Source: an uncultured Actinomycetes bacterium
GTDB lineage: Bacteria; Actinomycetota; Acidimicrobiia; Acidimicrobiales; Microtrichaceae
Direction of reading: 5' to 3'
Length of the DNA stretch: 42,636 nucleotides
Assembly: GCA_903852755.1 (NCBI GenBank)
Contig: CAINRS010000069.1
Span: 1-42,636, forward strand
A program made the position numbers and the translations under genes. This document shows, one piece after another, positions 16,301 to 24,572 of this stretch (position 1 is its first letter; each line of letters starts with the position of its first letter). The notes under the pieces were generated by a model, which saw only the letters and a program-made list of their open reading frames with translations, ran no database searches and was not told where the DNA came from.

Positions 16301-16851
16301 TCGGCGCCGAGCAGGCGCTCGGCCGACGGACCGACTGCGGCATCGGTGACCTCGAGGAGGTCGCCGACGGCGAGCGCCGGACGATCGGCGGCGTGGTGAC
16401 GAACCTCGCCAAGCGCTGGACCCGCCGGGGCGAGCTCATGGCGACGTTCACGCTCGAGGACCTGCGGGCCAGCGTCGAGGTCATGGTCTTCCCGAAGATG
16501 ATGGCCGAGGTCGGCCACCTGCTCGAGGACGACGCGATCATCATCACCGGTGGCCGGATCGACCGGCGGGACGACACCCTCAAGTTCGTCCCGTCCGACG
16601 TGACGGTGTTCGAACCCGTGATCGACGAGTCCCCGCCGCTGCGCATCCACCTTTCCTCACGCCGGCTCGACGACCGGACGCTCGACCGCCTCAAGACGCT
16701 CCTCGGCGACTTCCCGGGGGACTCCGAGGTCCAGATCGTCGTCGACGAACGGTCGCTCGTCCGCCTGCCCGAGCAGTACCTGGTGAGCACGCGGAGTGGC
16801 CTCGTCGGGGAGCTCCGGGCCCTCCTCGGCCACGCTGCGGTGTCGGTCTGA
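13309..16851 (+). CDS. dnaE: DNA polymerase III subunit alpha
   Basis: The 1180-residue replicative polymerase. The PHP domain starts at once ([30 protein letters not shown]). The polymerase core has GPGRGSAAG, the catalytic aspartates D414 and D416 in PDIDMDFD, and the third, D587, in KMDFLGL. Next come the fingers ([35 protein letters not shown]) and the [26 protein letters not shown] segment. Helix-hairpin-helix and OB domains ([25 protein letters not shown]) lie near the C terminus. Length and order fit DnaE1. The start is TTG at 13309, with AGGAG eight bases upstream, and the PHP motif begins six residues in. TTG may keep its translation moderate. It appears monocistronic. Confidence 0.97.
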   Translation: [1180 protein letters not shown]

Positions 16852-16977
16852 CACGACCGCCCGCCGGGCGACCGCTCCGCGTGGCGCGAGTTGCAGGGAC
16901 AGCGCGGAGACGCTGGACTAGAGGGCGCCGTCCGGGCCCTCCGGGCGGTGTGCGGGACAGGAACGAGGAGTGCACGC

Positions 16978-17652
16978 ATGGCCCTTGAGGTGACGACCAT
17001 GGACAGCGTGGCGTTGGGGGACGCCGAGCTGGCGGAGCTGGCGGACCTCTGCGCCGAGACCGGCCACGCCCACGAGGTCGGCACCCTGTCCAAGCTGCGG
17101 GACAACCCCGACTGGGTGCTCGTGAGCCGGGTCCGTGAGGGCAACCACCTCCGGGGATTCTCGGTGTCGTCGCTGGTGCGCCTGGGCGGCACCCCGTCGA
17201 TCGTCTACGCCCTGGCCGTCGTGAAGCGTTCCTCGCGCCGTGACGCCATCCTCAAGGCGATCGTGGCCGAGAACTTCCGTCGGGCGCTGGCCGCGTTCCC
17301 GGACGAGGACGTGCTCGTCGGCGCCAGGTTCAGCGACGCCGGGGCGACCGAGGCGTTCAAGCAGGTCGTCGACATCGTGCCGCGTCCGGGCCACAAGGCC
17401 TCGGGCGAGGAGCGGGCGTGGGGCAAGCGGCTCGCCCGCCGGTACGAGGTGCCCTCGTCGGCCTACGACGAGCAGACCTTCACCGTGACCGGTGACGGGT
17501 CGCTGCCGATGGTGGTCGACCACGAGACGTCCAAGCCGGCGTCGATCCCGTCCGACGTGGCGGCCCAGTTCTCCCACCTCGACGCCGCCCGTGGCGACCA
17601 CCTGATCCTGTGCGGGTGGGTGATGGCCGAGGACCTGCTCAAGTTCGGGTGA
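16978..17652 (+). CDS. Conserved-looking protein of unknown function, possibly acetyltransferase-like
   Basis: A 224-residue soluble protein that I do not recognise. The ATG at 16978 has GAGGAG seven bases upstream, which decides the start over an in-frame ATG at 16891. The middle part (VLVSRVREGNHLRGFSVSSL, PSIVYALAVVKRSSRRDAIL, then a long helix and DVLVGARFSDAGATEAFKQV) has the strand-strand-helix rhythm of a GNAT fold, where RSSRRDA could sit where the CoA-binding loop lies. The C terminus (HLDAARGDHLILCGWVMAEDLLKFG) is distinct. No catalytic residue can be named. A weak promoter may lie at 16891-16919 (TTGCAG, 17 nt, TGGACT). The stop overlaps the nitroreductase start in GTGA, so the two are probably made together. 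Confidence 0.7.
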   Translation: MALEVTTMDSVALGDAELAELADLCAETGHAHEVGTLSKLRDNPDWVLVSRVREGNHLRGFSVSSLVRLGGTPSIVYALAVVKRSSRRDAILKAIVAENFRRALAAFPDEDVLVGARFSDAGATEAFKQVVDIVPRPGHKASGEERAWGKRLARRYEVPSSAYDEQTFTVTGDGSLPMVVDHETSKPASIPSDVAAQFSHLDAARGDHLILCGWVMAEDLLKFG

Positions 17653-18257
17653 CCCGTTCGCTGGAGGACGTGCTCGCCTCCAGGCGCATGTGCCGGGACT
17701 TCTCACCGGCACCCCTGACCCCCGCCGTCGTCGAACCCGTCCTGGCGGCGGCGTTCGCCGGTCCACGTGCGGGCAACACCCACGGACTGCACCTCGTCGT
17801 GCTCGAGGGGCCGGAGACGGCCCGCTACTGGGACGTGACACTCCCGGTGGAGCGGCGAGCGACCTTCCGCTGGCCGGGGCTCCTGCGGGCGCCGGTCCTG
17901 GCGCTGCTGCTCGTCGATCCGGCCGCGTACGTGGCCCGGTACGCCGAGCCGGACAAGGCCCGCACCGGTCTGGGGGGATCGTCGTCGGTCTGGCCCGTTC
18001 CCTACTGGTTCGTCGATGCCGGATCGGCAGCGATGTCGGTGCTCCTCGCGGCGGAGTCGGCCGGTCTGGGGGCGCTGTGGTTCGGACCGTTCGGCCACGA
18101 GTCCGAGCTGCTCTCGGCCCTCGGGGTGCCCGAGGGGATGCGGGCGGCCGGGACGCTCGCCCTGGGTCGGAGGGCCGTGGCGGACGAGGCGACCTCGGCC
18201 TCGGCCCGGCGGGGCCGTCCCGATCCGGCCGCCTTCGTGCACCGCGGCGGGTGGTGA
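17649..18257 (+). CDS. Nitroreductase-family FMN oxidoreductase
   Basis: A 202-residue protein with the nitroreductase start LEDVLASRRMCRDFSPAPLTPAVVEPVLAAA, where the RR-x-x-RDF segment contacts FMN phosphate. It continues with the AGNTHGLHLVVLEG segment, a helix pair around DAGSAAMSVLLAAESAGLGALWFGPF (the family's xGLGxxW loop), and ALGVPEGMRAAGTLALGRR near the C terminus. Family members are dimeric NAD(P)H-dependent reductases; some actinobacterial relatives use F420 or act on cofactors rather than nitro compounds. The substrate is unknown. The GTG at 17649 overlaps the preceding stop, implying coupling with the unknown 224-residue protein. Confidence 0.85.
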   Translation: MTRSLEDVLASRRMCRDFSPAPLTPAVVEPVLAAAFAGPRAGNTHGLHLVVLEGPETARYWDVTLPVERRATFRWPGLLRAPVLALLLVDPAAYVARYAEPDKARTGLGGSSSVWPVPYWFVDAGSAAMSVLLAAESAGLGALWFGPFGHESELLSALGVPEGMRAAGTLALGRRAVADEATSASARRGRPDPAAFVHRGGW

Positions 18258-18293
18258 GGTCGCCCGGACCGTCGGCGACCTGTCGGTGGCCGC

Positions 18294-18299
18294 TAGGTT
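18294..18299 (+). promoter_or_regulatory. Candidate -10 element for the second MMPL gene
   Basis: TAGGTT lies 49 nt before the GTG at 18349. It implies a leader of about 43 nt that includes a G-rich ribosome-binding region (GGGGGGA) just upstream of the start. Confidence 0.4.
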
Positions 18300-18348
18300 G
18301 ACCGGCCGTCGCCCGGGTGCCCGGGGACGGGGGCGAACGGGGGGACAG

Positions 18349-20847
18349 GTGCACGAACGCAGCCAGCGGTTCTGGTCGTGGTTGGCGGTCAACCTGGGTC
18401 GGCGGGCCGGCCTCGTCGGGGTGATCGGACTGGTGTTCACGATCGTCATCGGGCTCGGGATCACCCGCCTCGAGTTCGCCACCGGCCAGGACAGCTACCT
18501 GAACGCCGACGACCAGGTGGCGATCGACAACGTCGAGTACCAGGAGCTCTTCGGCGGCCAGGCCCTGCTCACGGCGATCGAGGTGCCCGAGGGCGCCACC
18601 GTCGACTCGCTGTTCACCCCGGAGGGGGTGGCCGCGCTGGCGTCCGTCTCCGAGCGGGTCCGGGCCATCCCGGACGTCGACGGCGTGATCTCACCCCTCA
18701 CGGCCCTCGAGTTCTCCAACTCGCTCATCCAGGCCCCACCCGGCGGCACGGTCTTCGACGCCATCGCCACGAAGGCACTCCTGCAGGCGCAGGAGGCCGC
18801 GGTCGCCGCTGGGGACACGGTGAGCGCCCAGGCCCGCGCCGCCGACACCACCGCGACCGCCGAGCGGCTCCTCGCCGTCCCTCCGGAGCGGCAGGTGCTC
18901 ACCGACCCCGAGTGGGTCCGGTTCCTGACCTACGACAACCAGGGCGGGATTCGCTCCGCCCTGCGGACCTTCTTCCCGGACGACCGTCACGCGCTCCTGA
19001 TCACCCGGCTCGCGGGCAACCTCTCGATCGAGTCCGAGGGCGCAGCGGCCGAGGAGGTCGTGCGGGTCATCGGCGAGCTCCGCCTGCCGGGAGACCCTGC
19101 GGTCCAGACCACCGGGGCGTCGCTCCTGTTGCTCGACATCAACGACTACCTGCAGGGCGGCATGCTGACGCTGGGTGGGATCGCGGTGGCCGTGATGGCG
19201 GTCATCCTCCTGTTGTTCTTCAACGTGCGGTGGCGTCTGCTGCCGCTCGCCGTGGTGCTCGTCGGCGTGGTGTGGGCGTTCGGCCTGGCCGGGTACCTCG
19301 GGATCCCGCTCACACTGGTCACGATCGCCGGCCTCCCGGTGATGCTCGGCATCGGGATCGACTACGCGATCCAGATGCACTCCCGGATCGAGGAGGAGGT
19401 GATCGTCGACCGGTCCCCCCACCCGATCCAGGAGGCGGCCCGGGGGCTCGGGCCGGCCCTGCTGGTGGTGACCTTCGACGCGGTGTTCGCGTTCGCTGCG
19501 ATCCAGCTCTCACAGGTGCCGATGGTGCGCGACTTCGGCTGGCTGCTCACGGTCGGGATCGTCGCCATCTGCATCTCGTCGATCGTCAACCCGCTCGCCG
19601 CCCTCGGGATCCGGGAGTACCGCAGCCCCACTCGGGGCCGTGACTTCAGCGAGGGTCGGCTCGGTCGGCTCGTGGTGTGGCTCGGCAGCCTGCCGGCGGC
19701 CGCGGCGATCCCACTCGCGATCGTCTCGGTCATCGTGTTCGTGCTCGGCAGCGTGGTCGAACCGCGGATCAAGCTCGAGACGGATCCGACCAACTGGGTG
19801 GACCAGGACAACCGGGTGATCTCGGACCTGCGCTCCGTCGCCCGGCAGGTGGGTGGCGACGCCGAGCTCGGGGTGTTCGTCCGCTCCACCGACGGCCGGT
19901 CGCTGTTCACCCAGCCCGTGGTCGACTACGTGGACGAGTTCACCACCGCCGAGCTCGAGGCCCACCCGGAGGTGCTCAACGGGGCCACGAGCATCGTGGC
20001 GACGATCTCGGACCTGACCGACGTGCCGGGCGCCGCGCCCGAGACCCCCGAGGCGGAGACGGTCCTGGCGGCGTGGGAGGTCGCCCCGCCGGACATCCAG
20101 CGCTCGACGGCGACGTCCGACGGCACGGCGCTCAACGTCATCTACCTGACCCGGCCGGGTCCGCTCGAGGACCGGGCGGCGGTCGTCGAGGGCATCCGGG
20201 CCGACGCCGATCCGCCGGCCGGGACGACCGTGGTCCCCTCGGGGCTGGCCGTGGTCGGCACCGGGCTGCTCGCCAACCTCGAGGCCAACCTGGTGGAGCT
20301 CACCTGGGTCGCCGTGGGACTCGTGTTCCTGTTCCTGCTGGTGCGACTGCGTTCGCTGATCCGGGCCCTGCTGTCGATGGTCCCGGTGCTGGTGTCCTCC
20401 GGTGTGGCGACGCTCGCCATCTGGGCCCTCGGGATCGAGCTGAGCCCGATGACGGCGGTCGGCGGGCCGCTCGTCGTGGCGACCTGCACCGAGTTCACGT
20501 CCCTGATCCTGTTGCGCTACATCGAGGAGCGGCGACGAGGTCTCGAGCCCCGGGCGGCCATCGACGTGACCGCCGCCCGGACGGGCCGGGCGTTCATCGT
20601 CTCCGCCATGACGGCGATCGCCGGGGTGGCGGTCATCGCCTCGTCGTCGCTGCCGCTGCTGCGGAACTTCGGGTTGTTCGTCGCCATCAAGGTGGCCATC
20701 GCCCTGCTGGCGGCCCTGGTGGTCCTGCCGCCGCTGGTGGTCTGGGCGGACCGGAGGAACTGGGTGTCCCGGGGGATGCTCGAGGTGCGCGAGGTGCCGT
20801 TCATCGAGGTGGCGGACCACGCCCCGGGGGCCGTCGCCGCCGAGTGA
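18349..20847 (+). CDS. MMPL/RND-superfamily exporter (HAE3-like)
   Basis: An 832-residue membrane protein with the duplicated RND plan. It has TM1 (LVGVIGLVFTIVIGLGI), a large extracytoplasmic loop (about 45-260), five TMs with GLPVMLGIGIDYAIQMHSRIEEEV, a second TM (AAAIPLAIVSVIVFVLGSVV), a second loop, and a final TM block with VGGPLVVATCTEFTSLILLRYIEERR. In the second half the usual TM10 G-x-x-x-D-Y is replaced by a CTEFT sequence, so the two halves are not equivalent for proton relay. The loops and YQELFGGQALLTAIEVPEGAT recall HAE3-type hydrophobe exporters of archaea and actinobacteria. The cargo is unknown. The GTG start is set by the purine-rich GGGGGGACAG just upstream. It converges on the YyaL gene. 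Confidence 0.88.
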   Translation: MHERSQRFWSWLAVNLGRRAGLVGVIGLVFTIVIGLGITRLEFATGQDSYLNADDQVAIDNVEYQELFGGQALLTAIEVPEGATVDSLFTPEGVAALASVSERVRAIPDVDGVISPLTALEFSNSLIQAPPGGTVFDAIATKALLQAQEAAVAAGDTVSAQARAADTTATAERLLAVPPERQVLTDPEWVRFLTYDNQGGIRSALRTFFPDDRHALLITRLAGNLSIESEGAAAEEVVRVIGELRLPGDPAVQTTGASLLLLDINDYLQGGMLTLGGIAVAVMAVILLLFFNVRWRLLPLAVVLVGVVWAFGLAGYLGIPLTLVTIAGLPVMLGIGIDYAIQMHSRIEEEVIVDRSPHPIQEAARGLGPALLVVTFDAVFAFAAIQLSQVPMVRDFGWLLTVGIVAICISSIVNPLAALGIREYRSPTRGRDFSEGRLGRLVVWLGSLPAAAAIPLAIVSVIVFVLGSVVEPRIKLETDPTNWVDQDNRVISDLRSVARQVGGDAELGVFVRSTDGRSLFTQPVVDYVDEFTTAELEAHPEVLNGATSIVATISDLTDVPGAAPETPEAETVLAAWEVAPPDIQRSTATSDGTALNVIYLTRPGPLEDRAAVVEGIRADADPPAGTTVVPSGLAVVGTGLLANLEANLVELTWVAVGLVFLFLLVRLRSLIRALLSMVPVLVSSGVATLAIWALGIELSPMTAVGGPLVVATCTEFTSLILLRYIEERRRGLEPRAAIDVTAARTGRAFIVSAMTAIAGVAVIASSSLPLLRNFGLFVAIKVAIALLAALVVLPPLVVWADRRNWVSRGMLEVREVPFIEVADHAPGAVAAE

Positions 20848-20875
20848 GGCGCGTGGCCCTCCGGCCGTGGGTCGC

Positions 20876-22906
20876 TCAGCGATCGAGCTCGGCGAGCAGG
20901 TCCTCGACGGAGTCGACCGGGGCACGGCACGTGTGGTCCCGGCAGACGTAGGCGCGGCCGTCCGCACCGGTCTCGTCCCTGCCCTCCCACAACGGGCCGT
21001 CACCACGCTCACCGGCGACGAGCACGACGCCGGGCAGGAACCTCCGGCGCACGGCGTCCGCGAGGTCCGGCCGGTCGCCGGTGACGACCACCTCCGTGAT
21101 GCCGACGGCCTGGAGTTCGACGGCCCACAGCAGCATCCCGAATCCCGTCGGGTGGCGGGCGGCGAGCGGTCCCAGGTTGCGCAGGATCGACCGGGCCATC
21201 TCGCCCCACCGGGAGTCGCCGGTGAGTGCCTCGAGCCGCAGGAAGCCGACAGCGGCCTGACTGGCTCCCGACGGTGTGGCGTCGTCGGCGAGCTCCCTGG
21301 GTCGGGCGATCAGCGCCTCGCCGTCGTCGGCGGTGGTGAACACGCCGCCGTCGGGGTCCCAGTGGTGCCGGGCGATCAGCTCGGCCACGGTGACGGCCTC
21401 GTCGAGCCAGCGGAGCCGGCCGGTCGCCCGGTACAGCTCGCAGAAGGCGTCGAGCAGGGCACCGTGGTCCGCGGCGTAGGCGAGGTGCTGGGCCCGTCCT
21501 CCGGATCCGTCGTCCTGCCACGAGCGCAGCCACCGGCCGTCGTCCCGTCGGAGGTGGTCGCAGAGGAACCCGGCGGTGCGCTCCGCCTCGTCGAGCCAGG
21601 CCCGGTTGCCGGTCGCCGCAGCGGCCTCGGCGAGCGCCCCGACGAACAGCGCGTTCCACTCGGTGAGCACCTTGTCGTCGAGTCCCGGTCGCGGCCGTCG
21701 GGACCGGGCGGCGAGGAGGGCGGCGCGGGCGGCCTCGACCGTCGCCGGACGCTCCAGGTCGCCCCGGTGGCGGATCCGGTTCGGGATCGACCGTCCCTCG
21801 AAGTTGCCCGATCCGGTGACGTCGTAGAAGGCGCACACCTCGTCCACGGCGTCGGTCATCCCGGCCTCGGCGAGCACGGTCGACACCTCCTCGGGTGTCC
21901 ACACGTAGAAGGCCCCCTCCTCGGCGTGGTCGCCGCCGTCGGCCGGGACGCTGTCGGCGTCCTCGGCGGAGCACCGCCCGCCGTCGGGGAGCGACAGGTC
22001 CCGCAGCACGTACTCGACCGTCTCGGTGAGCGTCTGCAGGTGACGATCGGCTCCGGTCACCTGCCAGGTGTGGGTGAGCAGCCGCACCAGGAGCGCATTG
22101 TCGTAGAGCATCTTCTCGAAGTGCGGCACGAGCCACTGCCGATCGACCGAGTAGCGGGAGAACCCACCACCGAGGTGGTCGGCGATGCCCCCAGCGCTCA
22201 TGGCGTCCACCGATGTGACCACGGCGGACAGTGCAGCGGCGGAGCCGGTGCGCACGTGCGCCCGCAGCAGGTGGTCGAGCGTGAGCGTCTGCGGGAACTT
22301 GGGGGCCTGTCCGAACCCGCCCCACGCCGGGTCGAACGCCGAGAGCGCCGCAGCGGTGGCCTCGTCGAGCTCGGCGCGGTCGGGCAGGTCGCCGCCTGCC
22401 GGGACGGCGTGCCGTCGCACGACCTCGGTGAGCTGGCCGGCCTGTTCCAGCAGCTCGTCCCGTCGTTCGGTCCACGCCTCGTGCACTGCGGTCAGCACCT
22501 GGGTGAACGACGCCTGGCCGCCGCGGGGTCGGTCCGGGAAGTAGGTCCCGCAGAAGAACGGCTCCCCGTCGGGAGTGGCGAACACGGTCATGGGCCAGCC
22601 GCCGTGACCGGTCATCGCCTGGGTGGCCTCCATGTAGATCCGGTCGACGTCGGGCCGCTCCTCCCGGTCGACCTTGACGTTCACGAACCACTCGTTCATG
22701 CGCTCCGCCGTGTCCGGGTCCTCGAAGGACTCGTGCGCCATGACGTGGCACCAGTGGCACGAGGAGTAGCCGACCGAGATGAGCACCGGCCGGTCGCTGC
22801 GCCGCGCCGACTCGAACGCCTCGGGGCCCCACGGGTACCAGTCGACCGGATTGTCGGCGTGCTGCTGCAGGTACGGGCTGGTCTCGGCCGCGAGTCGGTT
22901 GGGCAT
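20876..22906 (-). CDS. YyaL-type thioredoxin-fold / six-hairpin protein (DUF255)
   Basis: A 676-residue protein. It opens with the highly typical [25 protein letters not shown] and a thioredoxin-like domain with [15 protein letters not shown] (C-x-x-C in an unusual HWCH context), then [13 protein letters not shown] and GGWPMTVF. The larger remainder is an alpha/alpha-barrel ([53 protein letters not shown]). This matches the bacterial YyaL / eukaryotic SPATA20 family. Its biochemical role is unsettled; a redox role or sugar-related activity is speculation. The start at 22906 is fixed by the TAGCGT hexamer 7 nt upstream. It is divergent from the SDR gene. Confidence 0.92.
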   Translation of the reverse strand: MPNRLAAETSPYLQQHADNPVDWYPWGPEAFESARRSDRPVLISVGYSSCHWCHVMAHESFEDPDTAERMNEWFVNVKVDREERPDVDRIYMEATQAMTGHGGWPMTVFATPDGEPFFCGTYFPDRPRGGQASFTQVLTAVHEAWTERRDELLEQAGQLTEVVRRHAVPAGGDLPDRAELDEATAAALSAFDPAWGGFGQAPKFPQTLTLDHLLRAHVRTGSAAALSAVVTSVDAMSAGGIADHLGGGFSRYSVDRQWLVPHFEKMLYDNALLVRLLTHTWQVTGADRHLQTLTETVEYVLRDLSLPDGGRCSAEDADSVPADGGDHAEEGAFYVWTPEEVSTVLAEAGMTDAVDEVCAFYDVTGSGNFEGRSIPNRIRHRGDLERPATVEAARAALLAARSRRPRPGLDDKVLTEWNALFVGALAEAAAATGNRAWLDEAERTAGFLCDHLRRDDGRWLRSWQDDGSGGRAQHLAYAADHGALLDAFCELYRATGRLRWLDEAVTVAELIARHHWDPDGGVFTTADDGEALIARPRELADDATPSGASQAAVGFLRLEALTGDSRWGEMARSILRNLGPLAARHPTGFGMLLWAVELQAVGITEVVVTGDRPDLADAVRRRFLPGVVLVAGERGDGPLWEGRDETGADGRAYVCRDHTCRAPVDSVEDLLAELDR

Positions 22907-22913
22907 GTCGGGC

Positions 22914-22919
22914 ACGCTA
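22914..22919 (-). promoter_or_regulatory. Leaderless -10 element for the YyaL-type gene
   Basis: On the minus strand TAGCGT is followed by 7 nt and the ATG at 22906. The same hexamer and spacing serve the divergent SDR gene. Confidence 0.6.
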
Positions 22920-22951
22920 ACGCCGCTGGGGTCACCCACGGCCCCGGGCGG

Positions 22952-22957
22952 TAGCGT
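22952..22957 (+). promoter_or_regulatory. Leaderless -10 element for the SDR gene
   Basis: TAGCGT is followed by 7 nt and the ATG at 22965. No Shine-Dalgarno sequence is present. Confidence 0.6.
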
Positions 22958-22964
22958 CACCGAC

Positions 22965-23714
22965 ATGGAGTGCAGACTCGACGGCAGGGTGGCGCTCGTG
23001 ACCGGGGCGTCGCGTGGCATCGGACGGGCGATCGCCGCGGCGTACGCCGCCGCGGGCGCGTCGGTGATGCTCAGCTCCCGCAAGGCCGAGGCCCTGGAGG
23101 AGGCGGTGGCGGGGATCGAGCCGGCCGCCGGGGCCGAGCTCGCGACGTTCGCGGCGAACGCCGGCGATCCGGAGGCGGCCGCGGCGTGCGTCGCCGCCAC
23201 GGTCGAACGGTTCGGGGGTGTCGACGTGCTGGTGAACAACGCCGCCACCAGCCCCTACATGGGGCCGATGATCGACATCGACCTGCCCCGGCTCGACAAG
23301 ACCTACGACGTCAACCTGCGCGGTGCGTTCGTGTGGACGCAGGAGGCCTGGCGGCAGTCGATGCGCGAACGCGGTGGTGTGGTGGTGAACATCTCGTCGA
23401 TCGGCGGTCTGTCCGTCGAGACGTCGATCGGCCACTACAACGTGACCAAGGCGGCGCTCATCCACCTGACGAAGTCGCTCGCCGCCGACCTGGCTCCGGG
23501 GGTGCGTGTCGTGGCGATCTGCCCCGGACTCGTCAAGACCGACATGGCCCGGGCGCTGTGGGAGTCCAACGAGGAGTCCGTGGCCCGGATGGTGCCGCTG
23601 CAGCGTCTCGGGGAGCCCGAGGACATCGCCGAGGCAGCGGTGTTCCTGGCGAGCGACGCAGCGTCGTGGATCACGGGCACGACGCTCGTGGTCGACGGCG
23701 GCATGCTGCTCTGA
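22965..23714 (+). CDS. Short-chain dehydrogenase/reductase
   Basis: A 249-residue classical SDR. The NAD(P) motif TGASRGIG is at about 13-20, NNAATS at about 89-94, the catalytic serine in NISSIGG, and Y158-x3-K162 in HYNVTKAA. The C terminus [14 protein letters not shown] is typical of FabG-like tetrameric members. An arginine after the glycine motif (TGASRG) and SSRKAE following the second strand suggest NADP(H). The substrate could be a 3-oxoacyl thioester or a secondary alcohol; nothing nearby decides this. The ATG follows TAGCGT by 7 nt. It converges on the VOC gene with 33 bp between them. Confidence 0.93.
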   Translation: MECRLDGRVALVTGASRGIGRAIAAAYAAAGASVMLSSRKAEALEEAVAGIEPAAGAELATFAANAGDPEAAAACVAATVERFGGVDVLVNNAATSPYMGPMIDIDLPRLDKTYDVNLRGAFVWTQEAWRQSMRERGGVVVNISSIGGLSVETSIGHYNVTKAALIHLTKSLAADLAPGVRVVAICPGLVKTDMARALWESNEESVARMVPLQRLGEPEDIAEAAVFLASDAASWITGTTLVVDGGMLL

Positions 23715-23723
23715 GCGGAGGGT

Positions 23724-23743
23724 CGCCCGGCGGGCCGCGGGCG
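23724..23743. terminator. Weak hairpin between convergent SDR and VOC genes
   Basis: CGCCCG and CGGGCG can pair across an 8-nt GC-rich loop in the 33-bp gap between two convergent stops. No T-run is seen, so this is only a candidate bidirectional terminator. Confidence 0.25.
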
Positions 23744-23747
23744 CCGG

Positions 23748-24572
23748 TCAGCGCGCCGTCGAGATGAGCACCAGCCGCGTGCCGCAGACGGCGTCGACCA
23801 CCCAGCGCCCCTCGGCCACCTCGACCGCTCCCGGCACGGATGCCGGTTCGTCGAAGCTGAAGTAGAGGTGACGGAGTCGCCCCCGGCGGTCGCCGAGCCA
23901 CTCGGCCAGCGCCCCGTGGGTGGCCTCGAGCAGCCGCAGTCGCCCGGCACCACCCCAGCCGAGCTCGACCCAGTGGTTCCCGTCCACCGCCGCACCCCGG
24001 GCCGTCACCCGGCCCCCGAGGAGCTCGGCGTACAGGGCGGTCGCCCCGGCGAGGTCGGCCACCGCGTGGACCACCCTGCCGAGGGAGGCCACCGGCCGGT
24101 CGTAGGCCCGTTCGGGGAATCCCTCGGGAGGTTCGTGCTCGCGGCGGGCGCCCGTTCTGGACTCGGCCACCTGCACGACGATCCCGTGCGCGTCGCGGGG
24201 GTGGATGAACGCCTCCCGCCACACGGGGTCGTGACGGTCCTCGTCGACGGGCTCGATGCCGGCGGCGCGCAGCGCCCCGGTGACCCGGTCCAGGTCGTCG
24301 ACGGTGAAGGTGAGGTGGTGCGGTCCGGGGCCGGACCGCTCCAGGAACCGCCGCAGGAAGCCCCGACCGGCTTCGGGGTGGATGCCCTCGACCACGAAGC
24401 CGTTCGCGAACCGCAGCTGGGTCCAGCCGAATCCGTCGCTCACCCCCCGGTCGATGTACTGGCCGCCCAGGGCGTCGGCGAGAACCGGCCAGGGGTCGGT
24501 GATCCGCTCGACGGCGACCGCCACGTGCTCGAAGCTGGTCGCCGGAGGGATCTGGTCGGAGGGGGGCTTCAC
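23748..24572 (-). CDS. Two-domain VOC (glyoxalase-fold) protein
   Basis: A 274-residue protein with two vicinal-oxygen-chelate modules. The first (about 14-130) contains FEHVAVAV, FVVEGIHPEAG, PGPHHLTFTVDDLD and DAHGIVVQVAES. The second (about 155-270) contains RVVHAVADLAGATALYAELLGG, WVELGWGGAGRLRLLEAT, RLRHLYFSFDE and TRLVLIS. The His/Glu/Gln positions suggest a metal site in the first module, while the second looks degenerate. Possible activities include epimerase-, glyoxalase- or dioxygenase-type chemistry; none is proven. The GTG start at 24572 overlaps the menE stop in GTGA, so it is translated with menE. A glyoxalase-like gene is also found near menaquinone genes in mycobacteria, by recall. 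Confidence 0.85.
   Translation of the reverse strand: MKPPSDQIPPATSFEHVAVAVERITDPWPVLADALGGQYIDRGVSDGFGWTQLRFANGFVVEGIHPEAGRGFLRRFLERSGPGPHHLTFTVDDLDRVTGALRAAGIEPVDEDRHDPVWREAFIHPRDAHGIVVQVAESRTGARREHEPPEGFPERAYDRPVASLGRVVHAVADLAGATALYAELLGGRVTARGAAVDGNHWVELGWGGAGRLRLLEATHGALAEWLGDRRGRLRHLYFSFDEPASVPGAVEVAEGRWVVDAVCGTRLVLISTAR

Noticed and set aside
13273-16650. A 1125-residue open frame antisense to dnaE
   Set aside because: It mirrors dnaE codon by codon; in DNA of this GC content, antisense frames are long because stop codons are rare. No protein motif or RBS is present.
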